A stretch of DNA of 38,669 nt from a bacterium (GTDB lineage: Bacteria; Elusimicrobiota; Elusimicrobia; UBA1565; UBA9628), in the NCBI GenBank assembly GCA_021810245.1, contig JAJZJF010000009.1, forward strand, positions 1 through 38,669, read 5' to 3'. The notes beneath the pieces were generated by a model that ran no database searches, was not told the DNA's origin, and saw only the letters and a list, made by a program, of their open reading frames with translations. The translations under genes and the position numbers were made by a program. Positions 8,056 through 16,133 of this stretch are shown piece after piece. Each line of letters begins with the position of its first letter. Positions within the stretch are counted from its first letter, which is position 1.

Positions 8056-9243
8056 TCAGGGCGCCCGCCAATCCGGCATGACCCGAATCATAAAATCATT
8101 GAAAAGCGGAACCGTGAAAGCCGTATCGCCGTGAGCCGGGCTGTAGATCATTCCCTTGCCGATAAGCCCCGAGCGCAGCGGCGCGCTGGACTGAACTTTA
8201 ATGCCGAGGCGATCGGCAATCTCGCTGGAGCGATGCGCCCCCGGCCCCAATTCAGCCAAAGCTCTTAGATAGTCTTTTTCGCGCGGGGTCAAGCGGTCAA
8301 AGCGGACGCGAAAAAAGCTTCCATCGAGTTTTTTAACCGCTTCAACGTTGGCGCGCAGGATAACGCTCCTATTAATAGGCGACTCTTTCGCTAAATTCCA
8401 AGCCTGATATCCCCACTCTTGAAGGAAGTAGGGGTATCCCTGAGTCTGAAGCGCGATTTCCTTGAGCGCATCTTCCGCGAAGACGACGCCCTCCTTTTTC
8501 GCGGGGTCACGCAAAGCCGCCGCCGCATCTTTGGGCGAAAGCGGGCCAATCCGGGGAAATCGAAATAGTCGTTCCGCGTAAGATCTTGATCTTCCGGCCA
8601 AGCCGACAAGCTGGGGCAAACCCGCCGAGACAAGCGCCAGAGGCAATTGGCGCTGAGACACGCGGTGTATTGCCATGATCAGCGCGCCCATCTCTTTTTC
8701 ATTCAGATATTGGATTTCGTCTATAATGACGGCGACGGCTCTTTGTCTATCCTTGGCGGCTTCTCCCAAAGCGACAAAGAGTTCCGAAAGATCGGACTCC
8801 AAATTGCCCGAATCCGCCTTGCCCCTTTCAGGGTCAATCCCGAGTTCGACCCCGGTTTCTCCCAACTTAATCTTGAACGTCCCGATAAAACTCCGCAGAA
8901 TGCGCAATCCCAACTTCACCTTAGCGCTCACTTTCTCCATCCTGTCAAGTTCTATGAGCGCTCCCCGAAGCCCGGGGATAAGGAGTTCGGGAAGGAAACG
9001 ATCCTCCGAAATTTCGATCATCACGACGCAATATTTTTCAGCTTCGGCAATATCCTTGATGCGATTGAGCAAAACCGTTTTTCCGACGCCCCTTAATCCG
9101 ACAAGCATGAGGCTTTGCTCATAACGCCCGCGCTTGATCCTGCCAAGCGCAATAGCGGCCTCTTTGAGCAAATCATCGCGGCCAACGAGTTCCGGCGGCG
9201 GATTTCCCGCGCCTGGAGAAAATGGGTTTTGAAGCGGATCCAT
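8056..9243 (-). CDS. AAA+ ATPase, Orc1/AAA_16-like, with winged-helix C-terminus
   Basis: A 395-residue ATPase. After an N-terminal PFSPG...ELVGRDDLL box (typical of AAA_16/archaeal Orc-type ATPases) it has Walker A GLRGVGKT at 49-56, Walker B AVIIDEIQYL near 170 and a sensor-like LVSAGLPQL. A lid follows (GYPYFLQEWGYQAW), then a winged-helix region at about 310-380 (LTPREKDYLRALAELG, with EIADRLG) that could bind DNA. It differs from the DUF4143 family around it: there is no nuclease-like C-terminus. Such proteins are common and uncharacterised in bacteria. It is transcribed with, or just upstream of, the DUF4143 relic. A promoter is visible at 9262-9289. Precise function unknown. Confidence 0.85.
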   Translation of the reverse strand: MDPLQNPFSPGAGNPPPELVGRDDLLKEAAIALGRIKRGRYEQSLMLVGLRGVGKTVLLNRIKDIAEAEKYCVVMIEISEDRFLPELLIPGLRGALIELDRMEKVSAKVKLGLRILRSFIGTFKIKLGETGVELGIDPERGKADSGNLESDLSELFVALGEAAKDRQRAVAVIIDEIQYLNEKEMGALIMAIHRVSQRQLPLALVSAGLPQLVGLAGRSRSYAERLFRFPRIGPLSPKDAAAALRDPAKKEGVVFAEDALKEIALQTQGYPYFLQEWGYQAWNLAKESPINRSVILRANVEAVKKLDGSFFRVRFDRLTPREKDYLRALAELGPGAHRSSEIADRLGIKVQSSAPLRSGLIGKGMIYSPAHGDTAFTVPLFNDFMIRVMPDWRAP

Positions 9244-9261
9244 ATATAAGAAGTTTACCTA

Positions 9262-9289
9262 ATTATCTAGTGTTTATCAATATACTCAA
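9262..9289 (-). promoter_or_regulatory. sigma70-like promoter of the AAA_16 ATPase gene
   Basis: On the minus strand TTGAGT (9289-9284) and GATAAT (9267-9262) are separated by 16 bases. The predicted start of transcription is about 12 bases before the ATG at 9243. The segment is very AT-rich and has a GTTTAT/ATAAAC inverted repeat across it. Confidence 0.5.
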
Positions 9290-9393
9290 TAAACTTTCTA
9301 TAAACCTATTACGTAAACTGACGTTCCCCCATTTTTTAGGCCGTGGTCAATTGCTTATTTTTGGGGGGAGAAATGACGTTTGAGGCGCGGCGA

Positions 9394-10539
9394 TCACAAA
9401 AGGCGCAGAAACTCCCGCCACGGAATAAATTCGATTCCGCCATTGGCGTAAGGCCTGGGCGCGCGACAAACGCAAAAAGCGCGCGCGACATGGTGATCGT
9501 TTAAAAAACTGCGCAAACCGTGAAGCTCTCTTGACGAAGGCGCCGTCCCGGACTTGATTTCAATTGCCCAAACTTCCTGCCCAATCTCGATGATTAAGTC
9601 CACCTCGGTTCCGTCTCCGGTCCTAAAAAATGAGAGGCGGTATTCCCTCTCGCGATAGTCCAAAAGGCGCCGAGTCTCCAGTATCACCCAATGCTCGAAA
9701 GCCGCGCCAAAAGGAGGCGTGCCTTCAATCAACTCGGGCTCTAGGGAGCGGCGCAAGGCGGACACGACCCCGCCGTCAAAGAAGAAAAACTTCGGATGTT
9801 TGACCAGCTTGGCGCGCGGCGAACGGGCGTAAGGCTCGAGAAAAAAGCCAATCAAGGTGTCCTCCAAAATCTGAAAATAAGAGCGAACGGTTTTGGCGTC
9901 GATTCCCAATTCACGGGACAAGCCGGAGAAATGGAGCAACCGTCCGTTTTCAAATCCCGCCAGATCCAAAAAATGCGAGAAGGCGGGAGCGTTCCGAGTC
10001 AAAGCCTCCTGTTGGATTTCTTCTCTGAGATAAGTTTCGACGTAGCTGCGCAAAAGCCGAATTCGCGAGGAATAGTCCGGCTCCAAAATGATCCTTGGAA
10101 GGCTCCCAAAGCGCAAAACCGACTCCAGCGAAAACAAGTCCCCAAGTTCCTCGTGAGTCAGCGGGTGAAGCCTTAAAGTCACGGCGCGTCCGGCCAAAAG
10201 ATTGGCTCCCCCTCTCTTGAGCTTTCTCGCGCTGGAACCGGTTAATAAAAAGCGCGCGGCTTCGCGGCTTTCCATGATGGACTGGACGACATTGAGGATC
10301 TCCGGACAGCGCTGAACCTCGTCGATGACCACCAGCGGCCCCGCGCGATTAAGAGCCTGAACTTCTCTCTGAAGGATATCCGGGTTGCGGCTGTATCTCG
10401 AAAAATTTTCGTAGAGCAAAAGGTCTATGAATAAATCCGGACGGGTCTTCTCTTGAATGAGATGGGTTTTTCCGACCTGCCTCGGGCCAAGGAGAAACGC
10501 GGACTGATTGAGGGGAATTTTAAGAGTTCTAGGAATCAT
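9394..10539 (-). CDS. DUF4143-family AAA_14 ATPase
   Basis: A 381-residue member of the AAA_14-DUF4143 family: Walker A GPRQVGKT at 18-25, Walker B VVIDEVQRCPE near 70-80, and the sensor/arginine region LLTGSSARKLKRGGANLLAGRA. A helix-turn-helix-like segment follows (LSRELGIDAKTVRSYFQILED) and then a PD-(D/E)xK-like core with EVDLI and AIEIKSG near the C-terminus. The family is widespread in anaerobes and candidate phyla; its role is not established. It is divergent from the next ATPase gene, with a 320-base region between. A TATTAT box ends eight bases before the ATG; the AGGAG just before the start is too close to act as a ribosome-binding site, so translation is probably leaderless or nearly so. 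Confidence 0.9.
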   Translation of the reverse strand: MIPRTLKIPLNQSAFLLGPRQVGKTHLIQEKTRPDLFIDLLLYENFSRYSRNPDILQREVQALNRAGPLVVIDEVQRCPEILNVVQSIMESREAARFLLTGSSARKLKRGGANLLAGRAVTLRLHPLTHEELGDLFSLESVLRFGSLPRIILEPDYSSRIRLLRSYVETYLREEIQQEALTRNAPAFSHFLDLAGFENGRLLHFSGLSRELGIDAKTVRSYFQILEDTLIGFFLEPYARSPRAKLVKHPKFFFFDGGVVSALRRSLEPELIEGTPPFGAAFEHWVILETRRLLDYREREYRLSFFRTGDGTEVDLIIEIGQEVWAIEIKSGTAPSSRELHGLRSFLNDHHVARAFCVCRAPRPYANGGIEFIPWREFLRLL

Positions 10540-10547
10540 ACTCCTAA

Positions 10548-10577
10548 ATAATACGATATTTTAGGATTAAATTCCTA
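10548..10577 (-). promoter_or_regulatory. -10 box and inverted repeat upstream of the 9394-10539 ATPase
   Basis: On the minus strand TATTAT (10553-10548) ends eight bases before the start codon. Just upstream lies an inverted repeat TAGGA-TTAAAT-TCCTA (10562-10577), with a further CCTAAAT half-site nearer the gene (10543-10549). The arrangement could be an operator; short arms make this tentative. Confidence 0.4.
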
Positions 10578-10765
10578 TATTTTCGATATAAAGAAGACGA
10601 TCCAGCCTTCTCCAATTCAAGCTTTCGCGCTCCCCGTCGCGATCAATTCCATCGAGGCCCCCGTTTCCGGGAACTGAATTCAACCATTACGGGTTCGCTA
10701 AAGATACGCTGCGCCGTTTCGGCGGAGCTGCGGGCTGCGACTTTGCAATGCCTATCCTACCGCAG

Positions 10766-10806
10766 GTCTTCACTTTTTCAAAGTGTTGCAATAGCATATT
10801 GAACTT
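10766..10806. repeat. 41-base dispersed repeat, copy A
   Basis: Matches 18153-18193 at 38 of 41 positions in the same orientation. Read on the minus strand both copies begin a short frame, with codons for MLLQHFEKVKT here and MLMQQFQKVKT in copy B. Copy A contains the inverted repeat CACTTT-TTC-AAAGTG. The sequences flanking the two copies differ. Confidence 0.85.
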
Positions 10807-10823
10807 GCGGGATATTATTTGAC

Positions 10824-10858
10824 CTTGAATTATAGAAGTCTATATTCTATAATTCAAG
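10824..10858. promoter_or_regulatory. perfect palindrome forming a symmetric bidirectional promoter
   Basis: Two perfect 14-base arms, CTTGAATTATAGAA (10824-10837) and TTCTATAATTCAAG (10845-10858), flank a 7-base centre. Reading right, TTGAAT (10825-10830) and TATAAT (10848-10853) are 17 bases apart and point at the GTG at 10860, six bases beyond the -10. By symmetry the same TTGAAT-17-TATAAT promoter reads left toward the divergent ATPase gene. The palindrome could equally be an operator for a dimeric repressor or a hairpin. Confidence 0.75.
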
Positions 10859-10859
10859 A

Positions 10860-12032
10860 GTGATCCAGAGATCGGCTCGAGCGCGTCTGGCCTTTCTTAG
10901 ACGTATTTTCCCAATCGTCACGGTCATCGGTCCGCGGCAATGCGGGAAAACCACTCTCGTGCGTAGAGAACTTCCCAAGTGGCGCTACCTGGATTTGGAG
11001 AAGCCGCTGGACTGGAATATCCTGACCGAAGATCCCGAAGGCTTTCTCGCTGACAACCCAAAATCCCTTATTATTGATGAATCGCAAAGATACCCCGAGC
11101 TCTTTCCGCTATTAAGACACGTCGTAGACCTTGACCGAAAGCCCGGGCGTTTCGTTCTCACGGGCTCAGCTCAACCAAGAATGATCCGGCAAGTCAGCGA
11201 AAGCCTGGCGGGCCGCGTGGGAATACTCGAACTGACGCCTTTTACCGCGCAAGAGTTGTCCACGCGCCCCATATGGCTAAAACAACGCTGGTTCTGGGGC
11301 GGATTTCCTCCGCTCTATCAATTGAGAACTGCGGCGGAAAAAAGAGAATGGCTTGAGAGCTACATATCGACGTTTCTCTCCCAGGATTTACCGGGCCTTG
11401 GCGTCACGGTGGCCCCAACGCGCCTGCGGCGCTTCTGGACCATGGCCGCGCATCTCAATGGCCAGATACTCAGCCTGTCGGATCTGGCTCGCGCGATGGA
11501 CCTTTCTTATCACACGATCGCCCACTACCTCGACATACTCGAGGGAGCCTGCGCGATTCGCCGCCTTCAGCCCTACCATGCCAACATCGGAAAAAGACTC
11601 GTGAAAAGCCCTAAACTCTACATTCGGGATACAGGAATTCTTCATTCGCTCTTGGGCCTTCGCAGCCCGGCGGATATGGAAGGCTGGCCTGGCATTGGAG
11701 CTTCGTTTGAGGGTTTGGTGGTGGAGGAATTGTCCGCGCGTCTGGCGCTTGTTGGCGGCGCCGGCATGTTTTATTGGCGCACTCAATCCGGCGCGGAAGC
11801 CGATTTGATTTTGGAATCCGGCAGAAGGCGCCTGGCCATTGAGATTAAATTCGGGCATAGCCTTAATCCCAGGCGTTTGGCGGGCCTTAAAAGCTGCATG
11901 GCCTATCTTAAACTGCACAGAGGAGTCGTGATTTATGGCGGAAAAGAGCGCCTGACGCTCGGCCATGGAATCGAAGCGATCCCGTGGCGGGACATTGAAC
12001 GCGGCGGAAAGATTTGGCCCGGAGTGTGTTAA
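10860..12032 (+). CDS. DUF4143-family ATPase
   Basis: A 390-residue ATPase. Walker A GPRQCGKT is at 24-31 and Walker B LIIDESQRYPEL at about 70-81 (serine in place of the usual valine after DE), then VLTGSAQPRM and SLAGRVGILEL. A helix-turn-helix-like segment SLSDLARAMDLSYHTIAHYL lies near 207-226 and the nuclease-like core AEADLI...AIEIKFG near 313-333. It starts with GTG directly after the palindromic promoter, with no room for a ribosome-binding site, so a leaderless message is expected. The sequence is clearly diverged from its neighbours, so the island is not a recent tandem duplication. Family function unknown; ATP binding and a nuclease-like fold are inferred from motifs. Confidence 0.9.
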   Translation: MIQRSARARLAFLRRIFPIVTVIGPRQCGKTTLVRRELPKWRYLDLEKPLDWNILTEDPEGFLADNPKSLIIDESQRYPELFPLLRHVVDLDRKPGRFVLTGSAQPRMIRQVSESLAGRVGILELTPFTAQELSTRPIWLKQRWFWGGFPPLYQLRTAAEKREWLESYISTFLSQDLPGLGVTVAPTRLRRFWTMAAHLNGQILSLSDLARAMDLSYHTIAHYLDILEGACAIRRLQPYHANIGKRLVKSPKLYIRDTGILHSLLGLRSPADMEGWPGIGASFEGLVVEELSARLALVGGAGMFYWRTQSGAEADLILESGRRRLAIEIKFGHSLNPRRLAGLKSCMAYLKLHRGVVIYGGKERLTLGHGIEAIPWRDIERGGKIWPGVC

Positions 12033-12045
12033 TGCCGCCGGCTAT

Positions 12046-12104
12046 GACTTTTCAACGCCAATCCGATTAAAAGTCTTGACTTTTTAACGGGGGACTGATA
12101 CTCT
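12046..12104 (+). promoter_or_regulatory. promoter with GACTTTT inverted repeat upstream of the 12111 ATPase
   Basis: TTGACT (12076-12081) and TACTCT (12099-12104) are 17 bases apart; the -10 ends six bases before the ATG. The -35 lies in an inverted repeat AAAAGTC-TT-GACTTTT (12069-12084), and a third GACTTTT copy is at 12046-12052. This looks like an operator over the -35 box. Confidence 0.5.
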
Positions 12105-12110
12105 ATTATC

Positions 12111-13349
12111 ATGAAACGCCTCCTGGAAGACCTCTTGGATTTAGAGCATTTTTCCGTTTCCAGAAAAAACAAAATGGCTTTTGTCGCGGGGCCGAGACAA
12201 TGCGGAAAAACCACGCTCGCCCAAGCTCTTCAAAAAAAGCGGGGAACGGCGGAGCTTTACCGCAATTGGGATGACCTCTCTTTCCGCGCCGAGCTCGCCA
12301 AAAACCCATATGGCTTTATAGACGCCTACAGGACAATCCGCAAGCGAAAACCCTTGGCCGTTTTAGATGAAATCCATAAATTTCCCCGCTGGAAAACCTA
12401 TCTCAAGGGCCTCTGGGACACGCGCGGCGAGGGAACCGATATCATCGTCACCGGAAGCGGCCGCATGGATATTTATCAAAAAGGCGGAGACAGCTTATTA
12501 GGGCGCTACCATCAATATCGCCTGCACCCTCTCTCCGTTTCGGAGATCGCGGGAAAACGCTTTGACCCGGAAACGCATTCTCCCGAATCTATTCTCCAAT
12601 CTTTCGCCCAAAACCCGGCGCCGCCTAATTCTCAAACGCGGGAAGCCTTTGACGGGCTTCTCCTCTTTGGCGGATTTCCCGAACCGTTCATCGATCAAAG
12701 CCCCCGGAAACACAGGCTCTGGGTCAGAGAAAGACGGGAACGCCTGACCCGCGAAGATTTACGCGATCTCACCCGCATTCAAATGATATCCTCCATCGAG
12801 CAAATGGTGGAACTCCTCATTTTGCGAGTCGGGTCGCTCCTTTCATTGAATAATCTTCGCGAGGATCTCGGCGTCGCGCTTGATTCGACACGCCTCTGGA
12901 TGGAGCAATTGGAGCGGCTTTATTTCTGCTACCGCATTCGTCCCTACGCGGGAAAACTCGCCCGCTCGCTCCGCCGCGAGCCGAAACTCTATCTCTATGA
13001 TTGGTCTGAAGTGAAAGACGAAGGAGCGCGTTTTAAAAATTTGATCGCCTCGGCGCTCTTGCGCTGGAGCCATTTCACGGAAGATTGGGGCCAAACTCCC
13101 CTCGGTCTGCATTTCATCCGCGACAAGGAAAAGCGGGAAGTGGATTTTTTGCTGACCCTGGACAAAAAGCCCGCGCTTCTCATCGAAGCGAAGGTCGCGG
13201 ACTTAAACCCAAGCCCGCAGCTGCGGTATTTTTCGGAAAAACTCGGAAACATTCCGCGCATGGTCGTCGTCGCCCGATTGAATGAACCCGGGATTTCCAA
13301 CGGAACCTTGATTGTGCCGGCGGCCTCTTTTCTGGCGGCAATTCCGTAA
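12111..13349 (+). CDS. DUF4143-family ATPase, LDEIHK subtype
   Basis: A 412-residue ATPase: Walker A GPRQCGKT at 27-34, Walker B LAVLDEIHKFPRW at about 82-94, sensor IIVTGSGRMDIYQKGGDSLLGRY, then a helix-turn-helix-like LNNLREDLGVALDSTRLWMEQL and a C-terminal nuclease-like core (REVDFLLTLDK, LLIEAKVAD). The LDEIHK...W pattern groups it with the partial ATPase at the right edge of the window and apart from the IDEVQ type. The message is probably leaderless. It ends 112 bases from the convergent methyltransferase gene; no terminator with a T-run is seen in that gap. Confidence 0.9.
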   Translation: MKRLLEDLLDLEHFSVSRKNKMAFVAGPRQCGKTTLAQALQKKRGTAELYRNWDDLSFRAELAKNPYGFIDAYRTIRKRKPLAVLDEIHKFPRWKTYLKGLWDTRGEGTDIIVTGSGRMDIYQKGGDSLLGRYHQYRLHPLSVSEIAGKRFDPETHSPESILQSFAQNPAPPNSQTREAFDGLLLFGGFPEPFIDQSPRKHRLWVRERRERLTREDLRDLTRIQMISSIEQMVELLILRVGSLLSLNNLREDLGVALDSTRLWMEQLERLYFCYRIRPYAGKLARSLRREPKLYLYDWSEVKDEGARFKNLIASALLRWSHFTEDWGQTPLGLHFIRDKEKREVDFLLTLDKKPALLIEAKVADLNPSPQLRYFSEKLGNIPRMVVVARLNEPGISNGTLIVPAASFLAAIP

Positions 13350-13461
13350 GAACTCCCAAACCTCGCTTGTCATCGACAGGAGATGAAAAGGCGGAATTAT
13401 TTGCTTTCGCGCTCCCCGCCGCGCCGCAGATTCCTTCAGAATCATTACGATCCCATCCCAA

Positions 13462-14289
13462 TCAAATGCGCGGCATCATGATCTGGATGTCTCTTTTTTG
13501 CGCAAGGATCACAATTTGATTTGTTTTCAATAATTCTGAACCGTACGTCCGTGCAAGATCAGATGGAGGCTCCACCTCGTCATAGGTCTTGTAGACTCGA
13601 ATGATATCGAAATTTTCAGCTTCGATAAATTTGATAAGTTCTTCCGCCGTCAATCGGTTCAGCGACTCATACACCGCCCAAACGATATTGCGTTCCTCGA
13701 GTTTGGAACTGCCCAGCTTTACATACGCACTCCATTCGTCTTTGATTTCAGCACTACTCTCGGAGGCACCAAACAACATTTCTTTCAACTTAGATTGCTG
13801 AAGAATTAAATGCGCCCATGGCATCGGGACCCATCTATTTAGATGGGATCCATATGCCGAATAAAATAGTGGGGAAATTTGTAGAAAAAATAGACCACCA
13901 ACTTTAAGGCATCTGTTAATTGTAATCAATGCGCGACTGATTTCATCTGGATTTACGTGTTCGAATACCGACCAGCTATAAACAATGTCGAATGAATTTC
14001 TAAGCGACTCTCTTTTTGACAGGATATCTGAATGCCCAAAAGACAAATTGCCCAGGGACGAAACCTTGATGCCATTGCGCGAACATTCTGATTGCAAGTT
14101 TATATGTTGTTCAGAAATGTCGACGCCCAACACAAAATTGGGTTTATATGTGTTTGCCACGCCAAGCGCCGTTATCCCCACCCCGCATCCAAATTCCAGG
14201 ATTGATTTGGCGGACAATCCGCCATATTCGGATGTCCATTCGTTAATGATGTTTGGGACGGAAAAATATTTATTATCGAATAAATTCAT
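13462..14289 (-). CDS. class I SAM-dependent methyltransferase
   Basis: A 275-residue Rossmann-fold methyltransferase. Motif I is ILEFGCGVGITALG near residues 30-43, the motif II acidic residue is in VLGVDISEQH, and motif IV-like VYSWSVFEHVNPDEI precedes the usual RCLKVGGLFFLQISP. It resembles methyltransferases of glycan and natural-product loci and lacks motifs for rRNA or DNA substrates. It is the last gene of the epimerase-epimerase-GT2-methyltransferase run, 12 bases after the GT2 stop, so a sugar or a lipid-linked sugar is a sensible substrate. Its AT content and codon use are closer to the membrane-protein genes than to the neighbouring GT2. Confidence 0.85.
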   Translation of the reverse strand: MNLFDNKYFSVPNIINEWTSEYGGLSAKSILEFGCGVGITALGVANTYKPNFVLGVDISEQHINLQSECSRNGIKVSSLGNLSFGHSDILSKRESLRNSFDIVYSWSVFEHVNPDEISRALITINRCLKVGGLFFLQISPLFYSAYGSHLNRWVPMPWAHLILQQSKLKEMLFGASESSAEIKDEWSAYVKLGSSKLEERNIVWAVYESLNRLTAEELIKFIEAENFDIIRVYKTYDEVEPPSDLARTYGSELLKTNQIVILAQKRDIQIMMPRI

Positions 14290-14301
14290 ACCGACCTATT
14301 T

Positions 14302-15063
14302 TTATCCCTGCTTTTTGTAGTCCCCACGCGAGAAATGCTTCTCAATCCAGACATAGAGACAGATAAAAAGATACCGGCTACCCATTTCCTTAATCTTGAG
14401 CTTGGACTGTCCGGACCTTCGATTGCGCCAGGTAATTGGCATCGTGGTCCAAGAATAATCCCTGACAATCGCTTTAAGAGGAAGCTCCACCGTGATATTG
14501 AAATGGGGAGACAAAATGGGGCGGCAGCCGTCGATAACGCTTTTGCGATAGGCTTTAAAGGCGTTGGTCGTGTCATTGAGTTTAATTCCGAATAAAACGC
14601 GGATGAAAAAGTTCGCCAGGCGGTTGATGAGGAGTTTAAAGCGCGGATAATCAATGACGCCTCCGCCACGCATAAAGCGGCTTCCAAAGACGCAGTCATA
14701 TCCCTCGTTGAGCTTCTGCCAATAGCGGGCGACATCACGGCAATCATCGGACTCATCGGCCATCATGATGACGACGGCGTCCCCTTGATAAGATTCAAGT
14801 CCGCGTTGAATGGCCCGCCCGAAGCCGTTGGGGCCTTCATTGCGGACCGGATGGAGTTCCTGGATGCGCCGCGCCGTTTCTTCCAGAATCGTCCAGGTCC
14901 GGTCTTTGCTGCCATCATCGACCACGACGATTTCGTGCGGAATATTTTGAAGCCGAAGTTCCACGTGAAGATGTTCAATGGTCGCGGCGATGCAGCCTTC
15001 CTCGTCGCGGGCGGGAATGACAACCGATAAAAGTTTGAGGGACTCTCCGGCATTCTTATCCAT
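14302..15063 (-). CDS. family 2 glycosyltransferase, polyprenol-phosphate sugar synthase-like
   Basis: A 253-residue GT2 of the DPM1/polyprenol-monophosphate type. The GT-A signs are SVVIPARDEEG, EIVVVDDGSKDRTW and a DxD-like MMADESDDC, followed by FGSRFMRGGG, NRLANFFIRVLFG and TNAFKAYRK, all typical of the dolichol-phosphate mannosyltransferase group. There is no C-terminal membrane helix pair. I place the start at the ATG at 15063, which shares one base with the preceding epimerase stop (TGATG); a longer frame to 15090 would overlap more. It probably charges a lipid carrier with a sugar for a GT-C enzyme such as the membrane proteins at 18199-21907; this link is inference. Confidence 0.9.
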   Translation of the reverse strand: MDKNAGESLKLLSVVIPARDEEGCIAATIEHLHVELRLQNIPHEIVVVDDGSKDRTWTILEETARRIQELHPVRNEGPNGFGRAIQRGLESYQGDAVVIMMADESDDCRDVARYWQKLNEGYDCVFGSRFMRGGGVIDYPRFKLLINRLANFFIRVLFGIKLNDTTNAFKAYRKSVIDGCRPILSPHFNITVELPLKAIVRDYSWTTMPITWRNRRSGQSKLKIKEMGSRYLFICLYVWIEKHFSRGDYKKQG

Positions 15064-16133
15064 CAGTTTGTCGCTGAAAGGCTCATCCAATGCGGGTTTT
15101 TTTCGGCGAAACCCGCGATTTCATTTAAAATTTCTTCAATACCAAGGCGGGGTTTCCAGTTCCAGGTTTTTTGAGCGAGCGTCGAATCCAAAACCAGCCA
15201 GGGAATATCAAAAGGCCGGGTGCGATTCTCCGAAGACACTTCATGTTTCCCAAAACGATTGCGGCACCACTGTGACAATTGCGCCAACGACAGGCTATTG
15301 GGCAAGCCGCCAGAGACGTTAAAAATGCGCGGGCCTTTCTGTTTTGAGGAATTTATCTGCCGGTCTAAAAGAGCGGCTAAATCCCTTGGATGGAGGCAAT
15401 CCCGAACCTGAAAACCCTGTCCGCCAAATCCGATATAGCGCAATGCCCGCTTTTCCCGCCAGGAGTGAATCCAATAAGAAAAGATTCCCTGCTCGGCGTG
15501 CCCGAATTGCCCGGCCCCGGCCATGACCCCGCAGCGGTTGATCCAAACGGGGAAACCGAAAGATTGGGAGTATTCCAAGGCCAAGACTTCGGATGAAAAC
15601 TTGCTGGCTCCGTATAAAGACAAGGGCGGCGCGGTTGAAAAAGACTCATCAATGCCTTTTGCGCTTGTGCCTATCGGCAGAGAAACGTTCGTTTCCAGTT
15701 GAAACGCCAAGTCTTTTTCTTTGACCGGTAAATTGGACAAGGCCGTTATGGAATAAACCCGGCTTGTGCTGGGCAAAATAAATCCCGCTTGTTTTGCTTT
15801 ACAAAATTCAAGCAGGTTGAGGGTGCCCATTAAATTGTGCTCGATGAGTTGCCGGCTGCTGGTTTTCCCGTCTACGCCCGCCAAAACGCTGGGGTTGGCC
15901 GCCGCGTCAATGACCCAGTCGACCTCCGGCAAGGTCTCAAAGTCAGAGGCCAGGCGGATATCGCCGTGGAAAAGTTTGACGCCTAAATTTTTAAGAGCCT
16001 CCCGGTTACTTTCGCTTCCCGGGCGTATGAAATTGTCAAGGCCTATAATCTGATGCCGAGAGCCGGACTCCGACCAGGCTTTAATGAGGGAACTTCCCAC
16101 AAAACCGCACGCCCCGGTAATAAGTAGTTTCAC
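15063..16133 (-). CDS. NAD-dependent sugar epimerase, CDP-paratose 2-epimerase-like
   Basis: A 356-residue short-chain dehydrogenase/epimerase of extended type. The NAD loop is [15 protein letters not shown] at the N-terminus. The catalytic region reads PSTSRVYS with a YxxxK as [12 protein letters not shown], and [21 protein letters not shown] is the segment shared by CDP-paratose-2-epimerase-like enzymes. I choose the GTG at 16133, which overlaps the previous stop as GTGA and puts the NAD loop at residue 5; the longer frame to 16163 would add 10 unneeded residues. It is the second of two related epimerases in tandem and is coupled to both neighbours. Substrate is likely a nucleotide sugar; which one is not visible. 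Confidence 0.88.
   Translation of the reverse strand: MKLLITGACGFVGSSLIKAWSESGSRHQIIGLDNFIRPGSESNREALKNLGVKLFHGDIRLASDFETLPEVDWVIDAAANPSVLAGVDGKTSSRQLIEHNLMGTLNLLEFCKAKQAGFILPSTSRVYSITALSNLPVKEKDLAFQLETNVSLPIGTSAKGIDESFSTAPPLSLYGASKFSSEVLALEYSQSFGFPVWINRCGVMAGAGQFGHAEQGIFSYWIHSWREKRALRYIGFGGQGFQVRDCLHPRDLAALLDRQINSSKQKGPRIFNVSGGLPNSLSLAQLSQWCRNRFGKHEVSSENRTRPFDIPWLVLDSTLAQKTWNWKPRLGIEEILNEIAGFAEKNPHWMSLSATN

Larger units (their letters stand above)
10540..10859. other. 320-base intergenic region between divergent ATPase genes
   Basis: No conserved protein is seen. It contains, left to right: the -10/inverted-repeat region of the minus-strand ATPase, about 110 bases with a stretch resembling 13403-13423, a 36-codon minus-strand open frame (10687-10797) that begins MLLQHFEKVKT and has no recognisable family, the 41-base dispersed repeat (10766-10806), and the palindromic promoter (10824-10858). 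The small frame shares its first 11 codons with a short frame at 18107-18184. Confidence 0.6.

Noticed and set aside
10621-10641. About 20 bases similar to 13403-13423 (GCTTTCGCGCTCCCCG core) in two gaps of the ATPase island
   Set aside because: The exact match is 16 bases and the flanks do not align; it could be chance or a faint repeat, not enough for a repeat call.
7669-13349. DUF4143 genes as insertion sequences
   Set aside because: No transposase motif, terminal inverted repeats or target duplications were found around them.
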